A DNA stretch of 22,338 nucleotides from Candidatus Tectimicrobiota bacterium (GTDB taxonomy: Bacteria; JACPSX01), in the NCBI GenBank assembly GCA_016193065.1, contig JACPSX010000058.1:1-22338 (forward strand), in the 5' to 3' direction. Below are positions 1 through 6,736 of this stretch, piece after piece. The notes beneath the pieces are model-generated. The model saw only the letters and a list, made by a program, of their open reading frames with translations, did no database searches and was not told the origin of the DNA. Position numbers and translations under genes: made by a program. Position 1 is the stretch's first letter, and every line of letters begins with the position of its first letter.

Positions 1-210
1 AAGACGTCCCGGAGATGGAGTCGATGTCCCTCTTGCCACAATGCGTGGCATCATAGCACAGGGGTCGGAATCCGGGTGAAATCCTGGGGAGTCTGAGTCA
101 TCAAATTGATGAAAACAGCCCATGTCACCAGAAATTTGAGGCAGGTATTGTGATTTTAAAAAGGGTTCAACGTAGGGAAACCGATTCCACTACCTCCCGG
201 AGGAGGCACT
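1..210. other. Upstream flank of the first gene, no gene assigned
   Basis: No convincing gene is seen here. The first 60 to 96 bases stay open in all three forward frames and could hold the last codons of an upstream gene, but the frame cannot be decided. Two dyads are visible: TGCCAC/GTGGCA around a 5-base loop at 34-50, and CATCAA/TTGATG around one base at 99-111. The ribosome-binding stretch GGAGGAGG sits just before the GTG at 211. No sigma-54 or clear sigma-70 promoter was found. Confidence 0.5.
99..111. promoter_or_regulatory. Short perfect dyad CATCAA-A-TTGATG, possible operator
   Basis: Two 6-base arms form a perfect inverted repeat around a single central A, 100 bases upstream of the FAD oxidoreductase start. 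The size and symmetry suit a dimeric regulator, but no regulator can be named. It is not an FNR box, because the half-sites face the opposite way from TTGAT-N4-ATCAA. Chance occurrence is possible. Confidence 0.25.
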
Positions 211-1620
211 GTGGGCAAGCATCGCATCCGCCTGCAGCCTGGTGATCGAGTCGCCATCGTCGGCGGGGGGCCAGCGGGGAGCCTCTTTGCAATCCAGCTT
301 CTGCAGAAGGCCCGGGCTCTTCACTTACCGCTGGAAGTCACGATCCTGGACAGCAAGTCTTTCCTCTCAACAGGTGGAAAAGGGTGCAATATGTGTGCGG
401 GGGTGGTCGGGGCAAGTTTCCTAGACCATCTGAAGGAACTGGGAATTCCCTTGGACCCGGCCATCATCCAGCAGGAAGTCGCCGGCTATTCTCTGAACGG
501 GCCTTCCCTGTCCGCCTTTGTCAAGGGCGAAAAGGAACAAGAGATCGCCACCCTTTTCCGAGGCGCAGGGCCCGGTCACGGTCGCGAGGTTCTTCATCCC
601 GGCAGCTTCGATTATTTCCTCCTGCAAAGGGCCCAGGAAGAGGGTGCGCGGTACCTGAACTGGCGGATTGATCACCTCGAGTTTGGAATCGGCCCGGAAG
701 GACTCTGCCGTTTGCACGGAAAGGGGAAAAGTCAGGAATACACGGCGGCTCTGGTCGTAGGGGCCTTCGGAGTCATGAGTGGGATCCACAAAGCCTTCTC
801 TTTCGGCTACCGCCGGCCGCGAACCTGGCACGCCTGCCAGGCCGAACTGTATCTCCCTCGTGATCCTCCCCGGATGCGCTACAGTCGTCTGATCCACATA
901 TTCACCAGCAAAGATCCTCACCTGAGGTTTGTGGCTTTCACACCCAAGGGTCCTTACCTAACCGTAACGGGGATTGGCAAACACGTGATGATCGCAGACT
1001 TGAGGAAAGAGATTGAGGAGAATCTCTCCATACAATTTTGCCTGCCGAAGCAATGGGAAATCGCCTGTCACTGCCACCCCCAGGTTCCCATCACGACTTG
1101 CCGGAAGCCCTACGACGACCGGGTCGTGATCATCGGAGACGCCTGCGTCTCGCGCTACTTGAAGAGCGGCATCGAGTCGGCTTATTGGACGGCCCGTTAC
1201 GCCGCCGAGGCGGCCCTGAAACATGGGGTGGACAGGTCCTCCCTGCAGCGCCATTACTTCTGGCGCTGTCTGGCCACCTTTGCTTTTGATAACCTGTGCG
1301 GCAAACTCTTCTTCGGACTCTATCACTTCATTTCCCGGAGGCCCTTGCTGGCCCGGGGATTTATCCAAGCGGTGCGCCGGGAGCAGCACCTGAAACTGAG
1401 GAGAAACCGTCCCGTCTCCCAGGTTCTTTGGCATCTCTTTACGGGGGATTCCCCATACCGGAGCATTATCCTGCTTGCTCTTAACCCCAGAGTTGTCCTA
1501 AGATTTCTGCGAGGAATTTTCCTGGCCCGGGTCCGAATCAGAGGCCGTACCAGCAGATCTCGAAACCGAAAGCTGGATAATACACGGAAGGTTCCGGAGA
1601 GAAGCGTACATCATGGTTGA
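211..1620 (+). CDS. FAD-dependent oxidoreductase, geranylgeranyl-reductase-like
   Basis: This 469-residue protein opens with a Rossmann dinucleotide-binding segment (VAIVGGGPAG, residues 14-23), followed by a GKGCNMCAG stretch that places Cys59 and Cys62 near the flavin site. A second FAD-contact motif, VVIIGDA, sits around residues 306-311 with Asp310. This arrangement is typical of the geranylgeranyl reductase/PHBH-like flavoprotein superfamily, which reduces isoprenoid double bonds or oxidises hydroxylated substrates. The substrate here cannot be told. The C-terminal 120 residues are basic and hydrophobic and may contact the membrane. The GTG start is supported by GGAGGAGG six bases upstream. 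The stop overlaps the start of the next gene by 8 bases, so the two are probably translationally coupled. Confidence 0.8.
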   Translation: MGKHRIRLQPGDRVAIVGGGPAGSLFAIQLLQKARALHLPLEVTILDSKSFLSTGGKGCNMCAGVVGASFLDHLKELGIPLDPAIIQQEVAGYSLNGPSLSAFVKGEKEQEIATLFRGAGPGHGREVLHPGSFDYFLLQRAQEEGARYLNWRIDHLEFGIGPEGLCRLHGKGKSQEYTAALVVGAFGVMSGIHKAFSFGYRRPRTWHACQAELYLPRDPPRMRYSRLIHIFTSKDPHLRFVAFTPKGPYLTVTGIGKHVMIADLRKEIEENLSIQFCLPKQWEIACHCHPQVPITTCRKPYDDRVVIIGDACVSRYLKSGIESAYWTARYAAEAALKHGVDRSSLQRHYFWRCLATFAFDNLCGKLFFGLYHFISRRPLLARGFIQAVRREQHLKLRRNRPVSQVLWHLFTGDSPYRSIILLALNPRVVLRFLRGIFLARVRIRGRTSRSRNRKLDNTRKVPERSVHHG

Positions 1621-3019
1621 TCTGGGAACGGGGGAAAGTCGCGGCCGCATTCTGGTGGTGGATGATGAAGCCAACATCACCGATGCCATCAAACGAGCCC
1701 TGGAGAAAACAGGCTTCGTGGTGGATGCCAGCACGGATCCTTTGCTGGCTCTGGAGATGGTGCAGAGGGGGACTTACGACCTGGTCATCTGTGACGTCAA
1801 GATGCCTAAGATGGATGGCATTCAGCTTCTCAACAAGATCAAGGAGCACGACCCCAGCATCGGGGTCCTCATGATCACGGGATACGCTTCCCTGGAATCG
1901 GCCATCACCTGCATTAAGCTGGGCGCTCAGGATTATATTACCAAGCCCTTTAAACCGGATCACCTGCGGGTCCTGGTCGGAAAGGCCATGGACCACCGAC
2001 GGCTGGCCGACGAGAACCTCTTCCTGAAAGGGGAGATCCGGGGTTTCTATGGACGCGAGATTTTCATGGGCCAGAGCCGGGCCATGCGGGACATCTTTGA
2101 CCTGGCCTTGAAAGTGGCGTCCAACAATTCCAACGTGCTGATCCTGGGGGAAAGCGGCACGGGGAAGGAAGTGGTGGCCCGCTTCATCCATATGAACAGT
2201 TCTCGCGCCGCCCGCCCCTTTGTCACGGTGAACTGCGCGGCCATTCCCGAGAACCTCCTGGAGAGCGAGCTTTTCGGCCACCACAAGGGAGCCTTTACGG
2301 GAGCAGTCTATACGAAGCGGGGCAGTTTCGAGCTGGCCGACGGGGGCACGCTTTTCCTCGATGAGATTGCCGAGATGCGCCCTGAGATGCAGGCGAAGAT
2401 CCTGAGGGTCTTGGAAGACTCCAGGGTCCAAAAGGTGGGCTCGGAGGAGGCCGTTCAGGTCGACGTCCGCGTCATTGCGGCCACCAACAAGAACCTGGAC
2501 GAGGAGATGGCGGGAAACCGCTTCCGGGATGACCTCTACTACCGGTTAAACGTCGTTCAGATTGCGATCCCTCCTCTGCGCCAACACCTCCAGGACGTGG
2601 TCCCGCTGGCCCGCCACTTTCTGGCCCAGTACTGCAAGGAGCTCAAGAAAAGTGTGGGGGATTTCTCCGAAGATGCCCTTGAGTTCCTGGCCCGCTATCC
2701 CTGGCCCGGCAACATCCGTGAGCTCAAGAACGCCATCGAGCGCGCCGTAATCTTTGCAGAGCCGGGGGGGTTGATTCGCACCAAACATTTTCCTCAGCAT
2801 ATGGTCAGCGAGGCCCGGGATCCGACGAGGATCTCTGCCGGAAAGGATCTAAACTCTCTGCCGAGCCTGCGGGAGGCGGAGATTAGCTACATCCGGGAGG
2901 TCCTGGAGCTTTGCCATGGGAACCGCACCCGGGCCGCGGAAATCCTGGGAGTCTCTCCTGTCACCCTCTGGCGCAAGCTGGGCAAGGAGGAGGGTCAGCC
3001 TTCCACTCAAGACGATTGA
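1613..3019 (+). CDS. Sigma-54-dependent response regulator (NtrC family)
   Basis: This 468-residue protein has the classical three-domain layout. The receiver domain (about 12-125) carries the acidic pair DDE at 17-19, phospho-acceptor Asp61 and Lys111 in the KPF motif. The AAA+ domain (about 150-380) has Walker A GESGTGKE (179-186), the sigma-54-contacting GAFTGA loop (226-231) and the Walker B region GGTLFLDE. A Fis-type helix-turn-helix lies near residues 437-458. Phosphorylation should drive oligomerisation and ATP-dependent opening of sigma-54 promoters. No cognate kinase is adjacent, so its partner is elsewhere. A sigma-54 promoter with upstream tandem dyads lies about 1.1 kb downstream (4151) and is a reasonable target by proximity, though this is inferred. 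Confidence 0.93.
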   Translation: MVDLGTGESRGRILVVDDEANITDAIKRALEKTGFVVDASTDPLLALEMVQRGTYDLVICDVKMPKMDGIQLLNKIKEHDPSIGVLMITGYASLESAITCIKLGAQDYITKPFKPDHLRVLVGKAMDHRRLADENLFLKGEIRGFYGREIFMGQSRAMRDIFDLALKVASNNSNVLILGESGTGKEVVARFIHMNSSRAARPFVTVNCAAIPENLLESELFGHHKGAFTGAVYTKRGSFELADGGTLFLDEIAEMRPEMQAKILRVLEDSRVQKVGSEEAVQVDVRVIAATNKNLDEEMAGNRFRDDLYYRLNVVQIAIPPLRQHLQDVVPLARHFLAQYCKELKKSVGDFSEDALEFLARYPWPGNIRELKNAIERAVIFAEPGGLIRTKHFPQHMVSEARDPTRISAGKDLNSLPSLREAEISYIREVLELCHGNRTRAAEILGVSPVTLWRKLGKEEGQPSTQDD

Positions 3020-3045
3020 CTGCTTGTGAGCCGGGCAGGATCGGG

Positions 3046-3079
3046 GTTCCGGATAGGTTCCGGGAAGGGTCTTTTTTTT
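3046..3079 (+). terminator. Weak possible terminator after the response regulator
   Basis: An imperfect hairpin (CCGGA at 3049-3053 with TCCGG at 3059-3063) is followed after 8 bases by a run of eight T at 3072-3079. The stem is short and the gap to the T run is long, so this is only a weak candidate for ending transcription before the TerC remnant. Confidence 0.25.
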
Positions 3080-3132
3080 GCGGGGGCGGTGACTTTGGGC
3101 TTGCTCGGGTTCAGGTTGGGAGGGAGTCGAAG

Positions 3133-3901
3133 GTGGCCTGGTACTGGATCGGCTTTGTTGTTTTTATCCTCGTGATGCTGGCCCTTGACTTGGGTCTTTT
3201 TCATCGCCGGGCCCATATCGTTTCCCTGCGGGAGGCAAGCCTTTGGAGCGTCGTATGGGTGAGCCTGGCCTTTGGGTTCAATGGACTCATCGTCTGGACT
3301 CAGGGTTCCGTCAAGGGCCTGGAATTTCTCACCGGCTACCTCATCGAGCTTTCCTTGAGCGTGGACAATCTGTTTGTGTTTGTGATGATTTTTCTTTACT
3401 TTGCCGTTCCAGCCCAGTATCAGCACCGGGTCCTTCTCTGGGGGATCGTTGGCGCTTTGATCATGCGCGGAATCTTCATTGCTTTGGGGACACTGCTCCT
3501 GGCGCGGTTTCACTGGATCATCTACCTCTTCGGTGGCTTCCTGGTCCTGACGGGGATCAAGATGGCCGTTCAGCCCCATGGCCAACTGCATCCGGAGAAG
3601 AACCCCGTGCTTCGATTTTGCCGCAGAGTCTTTCCCGTAACTCCCGGCTACGAGGGGCAGCGCTTTCTAGTCCGCAGGGGGGGGCGCCTCTGGCTGACAT
3701 TACTTTCTCCTGGCAGGCATCGTGAATCGGTTTCGCTTCCTGAAGTTTGGGTTGGCGATCGTTCTGTGCTTCGTGGGGATAAAGATGCTCCTGTCGGAAA
3801 TCTACCCTATCCCCATAGGAGTTTCCCTGGCAATCGTGGCTGGAATCCTGTTCCTGTCGGTTCTTGCTTCCCTGGTTTTCCGTTCGAAACAGGAGCGCTA
3901 G
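3133..3901 (+). pseudogene. TerC-family membrane protein, broken by an internal deletion and frameshift
   Basis: TerC/Alx-family proteins are polytopic membrane proteins linked to metal export or tellurium resistance. The N-terminal part reads normally from GTG 3133 (VAWYWIGFVVFILVMLALDL), through SLSVDNLFVFV with its conserved acidic residue, to RLWLT ending at 3699. Reading then fails, and the C-terminal family sequence resumes one frame over at 3701 (YFLLAGIVNRFRF through to VFRSKQER, stop 3899-3901). Intact homologues have about 45-50 residues between LWxT and LYFLLAG, including the second acidic motif of the ExxDxxFAxDSIPA type. That segment is missing here. The remaining pieces (189 + 66 residues) plus the gap match the usual length of about 300. 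The same-frame continuation to 3993 looks non-native. A real deletion and an assembly error cannot be separated from this sequence. Confidence 0.8.
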
Positions 3902-3993
3902 ACCCCTTGCTGGAGACCTCCTGTTTCCTCCGATCCTATTGTTTTTCCCTTCCTTTCCGGAGAAATACCTCAGTCCATTCAAAATGCAACTAG

Positions 3994-4008
3994 ATTGCAA
4001 ATTGCAAT
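3994..4008. promoter_or_regulatory. Upstream activator site candidate 1 (ATTGCAA-A-TTGCAAT)
   Basis: A perfect inverted repeat with 7-base arms and one central A. Its centre is about 150 bases before the -24 element at 4151, inside the normal range for sigma-54 enhancer sites. A closely related copy lies 57 bases downstream. The cognate protein is inferred to be one of the NtrC-type regulators in this window, the nearer being at 1613-3019. Confidence 0.5.
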
Positions 4009-4050
4009 AAACGTGTAACCATTTGAATTTGATTGAGAAACGATAAGTTC

Positions 4051-4065
4051 TTTGCAATCTGCAAT
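4051..4065. promoter_or_regulatory. Upstream activator site candidate 2 (TTTGCAATCTGCAAT)
   Basis: This site matches the first dyad at 12 of 15 positions in the same orientation, and is itself an imperfect inverted repeat. It lies about 93 bases before the -24 element. Two similar sites in tandem at these distances fit cooperative binding of a sigma-54 activator. Confidence 0.45.
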
Positions 4066-4150
4066 GGTTAACCTTCCTCAAAAACTTCCTGCAGTCTGCC
4101 ACCATCCAAATAACTCTTTATATAATAGATAGTTAAATTATTAAACCGGT

Positions 4151-4166
4151 TGGCATTTGGATTGCA
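4151..4166 (+). promoter_or_regulatory. Sigma-54 (-24/-12) promoter
   Basis: TGGCATTTGGATTGCA carries the invariant GG and GC doublets at the exact sigma-54 spacing, and matches the consensus TGGCAC-N5-TTGCA at all conserved positions except the C after TGGCA. The expected transcription start is near 4178, giving a leader of about 40 bases before the cupin start codon at 4219. Two sigma-54 activators are encoded in the window, which adds support. Confidence 0.75.
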
Positions 4167-4218
4167 AACTGAAAAGGCCAGGTAGGGAGAAAGAACCTTG
4201 CAGGAGAAGGAAAGGTCC

Positions 4219-4623
4219 ATGAGGGTTGCAGCACAAAATCCAATTCCGGTTCCAGAAATCGGATCGATCCAGGTATGGCACCGGGAGAAATGCCTGCGCT
4301 CCATCGAGCGCCCCCAGGGGCAGATCCGGGTTCTCTTCGACGGCGGTGCTTTTGAGGTCGTGTCCATTGAGATCCAGCCCCGATCGGCTCTTGAGGAGCC
4401 TTACCTCTGGGGCGAGACGGCCATCTTGGTGCTGTCCGAGGGCGAGCTGTTGATGGAAGAAGGGGGGGATTCTTACGAGGTATTGCATGGGGACAGCATC
4501 CGGCTGGGAAAACAGTTTCACTTCCGATTGGTGAACCGTCAACCCCACCGGGCGTTGCTCTACGGAATCATCACGAAGGAGGAAGGCCAGAACCCTCCTC
4601 CGCGGGAAGGAGGTCAACAATGA
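4219..4623 (+). CDS. Small cupin-fold protein
   Basis: This 134-residue soluble protein has a single cupin-like beta-barrel pattern. A run of beta strands (GQIRVLFDGGAFEVVSIEI) is followed by an LSEGELLMEEGGDSYEVLHGD segment, typical of the second half of a cupin, where a glycine-rich turn precedes LHGDSIRLGKQFHFRLVN. The usual metal-binding His-x-His pair is not obvious, so it may be a sensor or structural cupin instead of an enzyme. The ATG at 4219 is preferred because AGGAGAAGGAAAGG lies directly upstream. A TTG at 4198 is an alternative. It is the first gene after the sigma-54 promoter and its TGA overlaps the next ATG (ATGA), so it is co-transcribed with the membrane genes. No catalytic function is claimed. 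Confidence 0.65.
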   Translation: MRVAAQNPIPVPEIGSIQVWHREKCLRSIERPQGQIRVLFDGGAFEVVSIEIQPRSALEEPYLWGETAILVLSEGELLMEEGGDSYEVLHGDSIRLGKQFHFRLVNRQPHRALLYGIITKEEGQNPPPREGGQQ

Positions 4624-4883
4624 CTCTGCAGCAAAAGTACGTTTTGTGGATGACCGGAGTGTTTGTGGCTGTGCACGCGATCAGCATCGGTTTGAGCACC
4701 TGGTACTTCGGCTATATGGACAGGGCGGTGGTGGCTCAGATGGCCCAGGTCCTCCTGCCGGCCGTTATGATCGCCGGGGTACTGTTCCACGTGTACCGCC
4801 GTCGTAGCGAGGCAACGGAGGCCGGGTCACAGCCAGTGGTCGCAGGTCGGGTGAAGTTTTCAGCCCAGGAAGTGAGAGGCTAA
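4620..4883 (+). CDS. Small two-TM membrane protein of the NrfD gene group
   Basis: The 87 residues contain two hydrophobic helices (about 7-28 and 40-58: VLWMTGVFVAVHAISIGL and VVAQMAQVLLPAVMIAGVLF), then a basic YRRR stop-transfer motif and a polar tail that is probably cytoplasmic. The start overlaps the cupin stop as ATGA, with GGAAGGAGG just upstream. I do not recognise the family. Its position two genes before an NrfD-like protein suggests a small subunit or assembly partner of that membrane complex. A histidine inside the first helix (His19) could be functional, but this is speculative. Confidence 0.7.
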   Translation: MTLQQKYVLWMTGVFVAVHAISIGLSTWYFGYMDRAVVAQMAQVLLPAVMIAGVLFHVYRRRSEATEAGSQPVVAGRVKFSAQEVRG

Positions 4884-4884
4884 C

Positions 4885-5088
4885 ATGAAAAGCAGCGCGA
4901 CGTTCATGACCACGGCGATGTCCGCACCATTCAGGACACGGGAAGTTTCCGTGGCAAGCGGGGTCCGGGAAAAAGAGAACCGAACCTTCTTCGTGGTCAC
5001 TGGGATTCTGATCGGCACGGGCATCTTCTCAGCAGTGGTGTCTGTAGCCATGCTGGTCTACGGCTATATCCAGTACACCAGTTGGTAA
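4885..5088 (+). CDS. Small single-TM protein before the NrfD gene
   Basis: The 67-residue product has a polar, charged N-terminal half (to about residue 33) and one strong hydrophobic helix (FFVVTGILIGTGIFSAVVSV), ending in YGYIQYTSW. It starts one base after the previous stop, with GAGAGG eight bases upstream. It shows no signal peptide or haem motif and no family was recognised. Its short length and single anchor suit an accessory subunit of the neighbouring quinone-interacting membrane protein. Confidence 0.65.
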   Translation: MKSSATFMTTAMSAPFRTREVSVASGVREKENRTFFVVTGILIGTGIFSAVVSVAMLVYGYIQYTSW

Positions 5089-5134
5089 GTCGATAGAGAT
5101 CGCGAATCAAAGTGATCTTGAGAGGAATGGTACA

Positions 5135-6397
5135 ATGACAACAACCGCGAACTTTCAACCCCCAGCAGGGCTAGCTGACCCCCACCGGGAAGGGCTCCCC
5201 GGCTATGCTTACCTGGCTGGCTTGCTGGCGATGCTGGTGGGGGTCGGGATGTATGTGTTCTACCGCCAGACAGCACTGGGCCTGGGAATCACGGGACTCA
5301 ACCGTCCGGTGCAGTGGGGCATTTACGTGGCCAACTTCATCTTCTGCGTGGGGCTCAGCGCCGGCGGCATCGCCATTTCCGCCATGGCCCATACCCTGAA
5401 TCTGGAGAAGCTTAAGAGTGTTGCCGTGGTGGCTGAAGCCATGGCGATCAGCTTCCTGATCCTGGCCGGGACTTTCATCACCCTGGATCTGGGGCGGCCC
5501 GACCGGCTCTTCTTCCTGATGCTCTATGCCCGTCTCACCTCCCCTCTTCTCTGGGACGTGATCGTGATTACCGCGTATCTAGGGCTCTGTTCAGCCCTCC
5601 TCTTCTTCAGCGTGCGCCCGGAGATGGTAGAGAAATTCGCCTCCTATGCCAAGACCCGCTGGCTTGCCCGCCTTTTCTCCTTGGGGGCTCCGCTGCCGCT
5701 TTCGCGCGGCGCTCTGGAAGTGAATCACAAGGTCCTCAGGATCCTGGCTATCGTCTCGATTCCTGGATTCGTGGCCCTGCACTCGGTGACCGCTTGGATC
5801 CTGGGATTGGTGAAAGGGCAGGCGGGTTGGAATACCACGATCCTGGCCCCTCTGTTCATCGTTTCTGCCCTTGTGTCCGGAATGGCCGGGGTCATTCTGA
5901 ATGTCTTGCTGGCCCGCTGGATGTTCAAGATCAAGGTCGACGACAGCGTGGTGATCCAGCTCGGCAAGTACCTCTTTCTCCTGATTCCGGTCCTCATGTA
6001 CTTTCTGTTCAGCGAGTATCTGACGGTGGGGTATTCCGGGAGCGTGTCCCACGTGGCGGTCCTTGACGAACTGCTCAAGGGCCGTTTTTCGGGGATCTTC
6101 TGGTTTGACGTGATTGTGGGCCTGCTGATCCCCTTGGTCCTGTTGGGGCTCCCGTGGACCCGCAAACCCCTGTGGATCGGACTCTCCTCGTTTATGGTGG
6201 TCATTGGGGTGTTCACCGAGCGACTCTACATTCTTCTTCCCTCCCTGATGACTCCAAACCTGCCAGTTGCGGCCATTTATGAGCCCACGAAGGCCGAGTG
6301 GACGTTGATGGTGGGGACATACAGCCTTGGGCTGCTGATGTTCATCGCTATCTTGCACATCATCTACGGTTTCAAGGAAAGCCGCACTGCCCGGTAA
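5135..6397 (+). CDS. NrfD/PsrC-family integral membrane protein
   Basis: This 420-residue protein has about ten hydrophobic helices and features of the NrfD/PsrC/HybB family: WGIYVANFIFCVGLSAGG in the second helix, then LDLGRPDRLFFLMLYARLTSPLLWD, equivalent to the family's LGRP...TSPMSW signature, and FTERLYILLPS late in the sequence. Family members are quinone/quinol-interacting subunits of molybdoenzyme, Hmc, Qrc and alternative complex III systems. These are normally paired with a ferredoxin-like subunit carrying four 4Fe-4S clusters. No such subunit and no molybdoenzyme is present here. The partners on hand are two tiny TM proteins and a cupin upstream and a c7-type cytochrome downstream. 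Start ATG 5135 has AGAGG upstream. Confidence 0.88.
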   Translation: MTTTANFQPPAGLADPHREGLPGYAYLAGLLAMLVGVGMYVFYRQTALGLGITGLNRPVQWGIYVANFIFCVGLSAGGIAISAMAHTLNLEKLKSVAVVAEAMAISFLILAGTFITLDLGRPDRLFFLMLYARLTSPLLWDVIVITAYLGLCSALLFFSVRPEMVEKFASYAKTRWLARLFSLGAPLPLSRGALEVNHKVLRILAIVSIPGFVALHSVTAWILGLVKGQAGWNTTILAPLFIVSALVSGMAGVILNVLLARWMFKIKVDDSVVIQLGKYLFLLIPVLMYFLFSEYLTVGYSGSVSHVAVLDELLKGRFSGIFWFDVIVGLLIPLVLLGLPWTRKPLWIGLSSFMVVIGVFTERLYILLPSLMTPNLPVAAIYEPTKAEWTLMVGTYSLGLLMFIAILHIIYGFKESRTAR

Positions 6398-6411
6398 TTG
6401 GCGCCCTCTCA

Positions 6412-6435
6412 CCCTCTCCCCCTCGGGGGAGAGGG
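6412..6435. terminator. Strong hairpin after the NrfD gene
   Basis: Perfect 11-base arms (CCCTCTCCCCC and GGGGGAGAGGG) separated by TC. It starts 15 bases after the NrfD stop codon. There is no T run, so it may act as an mRNA-stabilising stem or a factor-dependent terminator. CCCTCTCC/GGAGAGGG stems of this type also recur as dispersed intergenic repeats in many GC-rich proteobacteria. Confidence 0.5.
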
Positions 6436-6444
6436 ACAATGGAT

Positions 6445-6512
6445 GGACAGCCAGAGTGGCGGCCCCAAAAATATCGCGTATTCCGGATATCAAGAAGTTG
6501 GCCTTGTGTATC
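6445..6512 (+). repeat. Imperfect direct repeat, copy 1 (68 bp)
   Basis: Begins GGACAGCCAGAG and ends GGCCTTGTGTATC. It aligns without gaps to the copy at 6566-6633 with about seven mismatches. Both copies keep an internal ATATC...GATAT dyad around GTATTCCG. Confidence 0.8.
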
Positions 6513-6565
6513 ATGCAGTCCAGGATCGCATAGCGTTGGTTTTTTTTTGTCGGATCGGGGTGGAG

Positions 6566-6633
6566 GGACAGCCAGAGTGACGGCCCCAAGAATATCGAGT
6601 ATTCCGGATATTAGAAAGTTGGCCTTGTGTATC
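6566..6633 (+). repeat. Imperfect direct repeat, copy 2 (68 bp)
   Basis: Second copy of the 68-base block, 121 bases after the first, ending about 100 bases before the c7-type cytochrome start. The preserved dyad core could be a regulator site, but no function is known. Confidence 0.8.
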
Positions 6634-6736
6634 GAGCCGATTCGGGGGTATCGTAGCTTCCGTTAGATTGCCTATTCATACAGTAATGAATTACGGAGGG
6701 GAGTTTAGCAGGGAGACTTTCAGGGAGGAAGCGGGT

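Larger units (their letters stand above)
3902..4218 (+). other. AT-rich intergenic control region
   Basis: About 320 bases without a gene and much richer in A+T than the surroundings, especially 3960-4170. It contains two related 15-bp dyads (3994-4008 and 4051-4065), an 8-base inverted repeat (TAACCATT at 4016-4023 with AATGGTTA at 4063-4070), a very AT-rich stretch at 4105-4146 and a sigma-54 promoter at 4151-4166. The core pentamer TGCAA occurs six times between 3985 and 4167. The layout is that of an activator-dependent promoter with upstream sites, serving the cupin-NrfD genes. Confidence 0.6.
6398..6736 (+). other. Intergenic region with hairpin and duplicated 68-bp block
   Basis: About 340 bases without a gene. 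It holds a strong GC hairpin immediately after the NrfD gene (6412-6435), two imperfect copies of a 68-base block (6445-6512 and 6566-6633), and a run of nine T (6540-6548) between them. Short open frames cross it but have no credible ribosome-binding sites. No sigma-54 promoter was found. The ribosome-binding site of the next gene (GGGAGGAAG) ends a few bases before its ATG at 6737. Confidence 0.6.

Noticed and set aside
61-95. Cobalamin-riboswitch-like string (CCGGGTGAAATCC)
   Set aside because: Only a short resemblance to the core is present. The B12 box and the conserved CCCGC...ACTG segment are absent at the right place.
1-96. A CXXCH motif (CPSCH) in one forward frame at the left edge, as the end of an upstream cytochrome
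   Set aside because: The surrounding residues (WSRCPSCHNAWHH) look non-coding, and the other two frames are equally open at the edge with more natural composition, so the frame cannot be decided.
3702-3993. C-terminal extension of the TerC frame as a native protein end
   Set aside because: The extension lacks hydrophobic helices, and the true TerC C-terminus is found in the neighbouring frame over the same bases.
6540-6548. Run of nine T as an intrinsic terminator
   Set aside because: No stable stem precedes it at a suitable distance.
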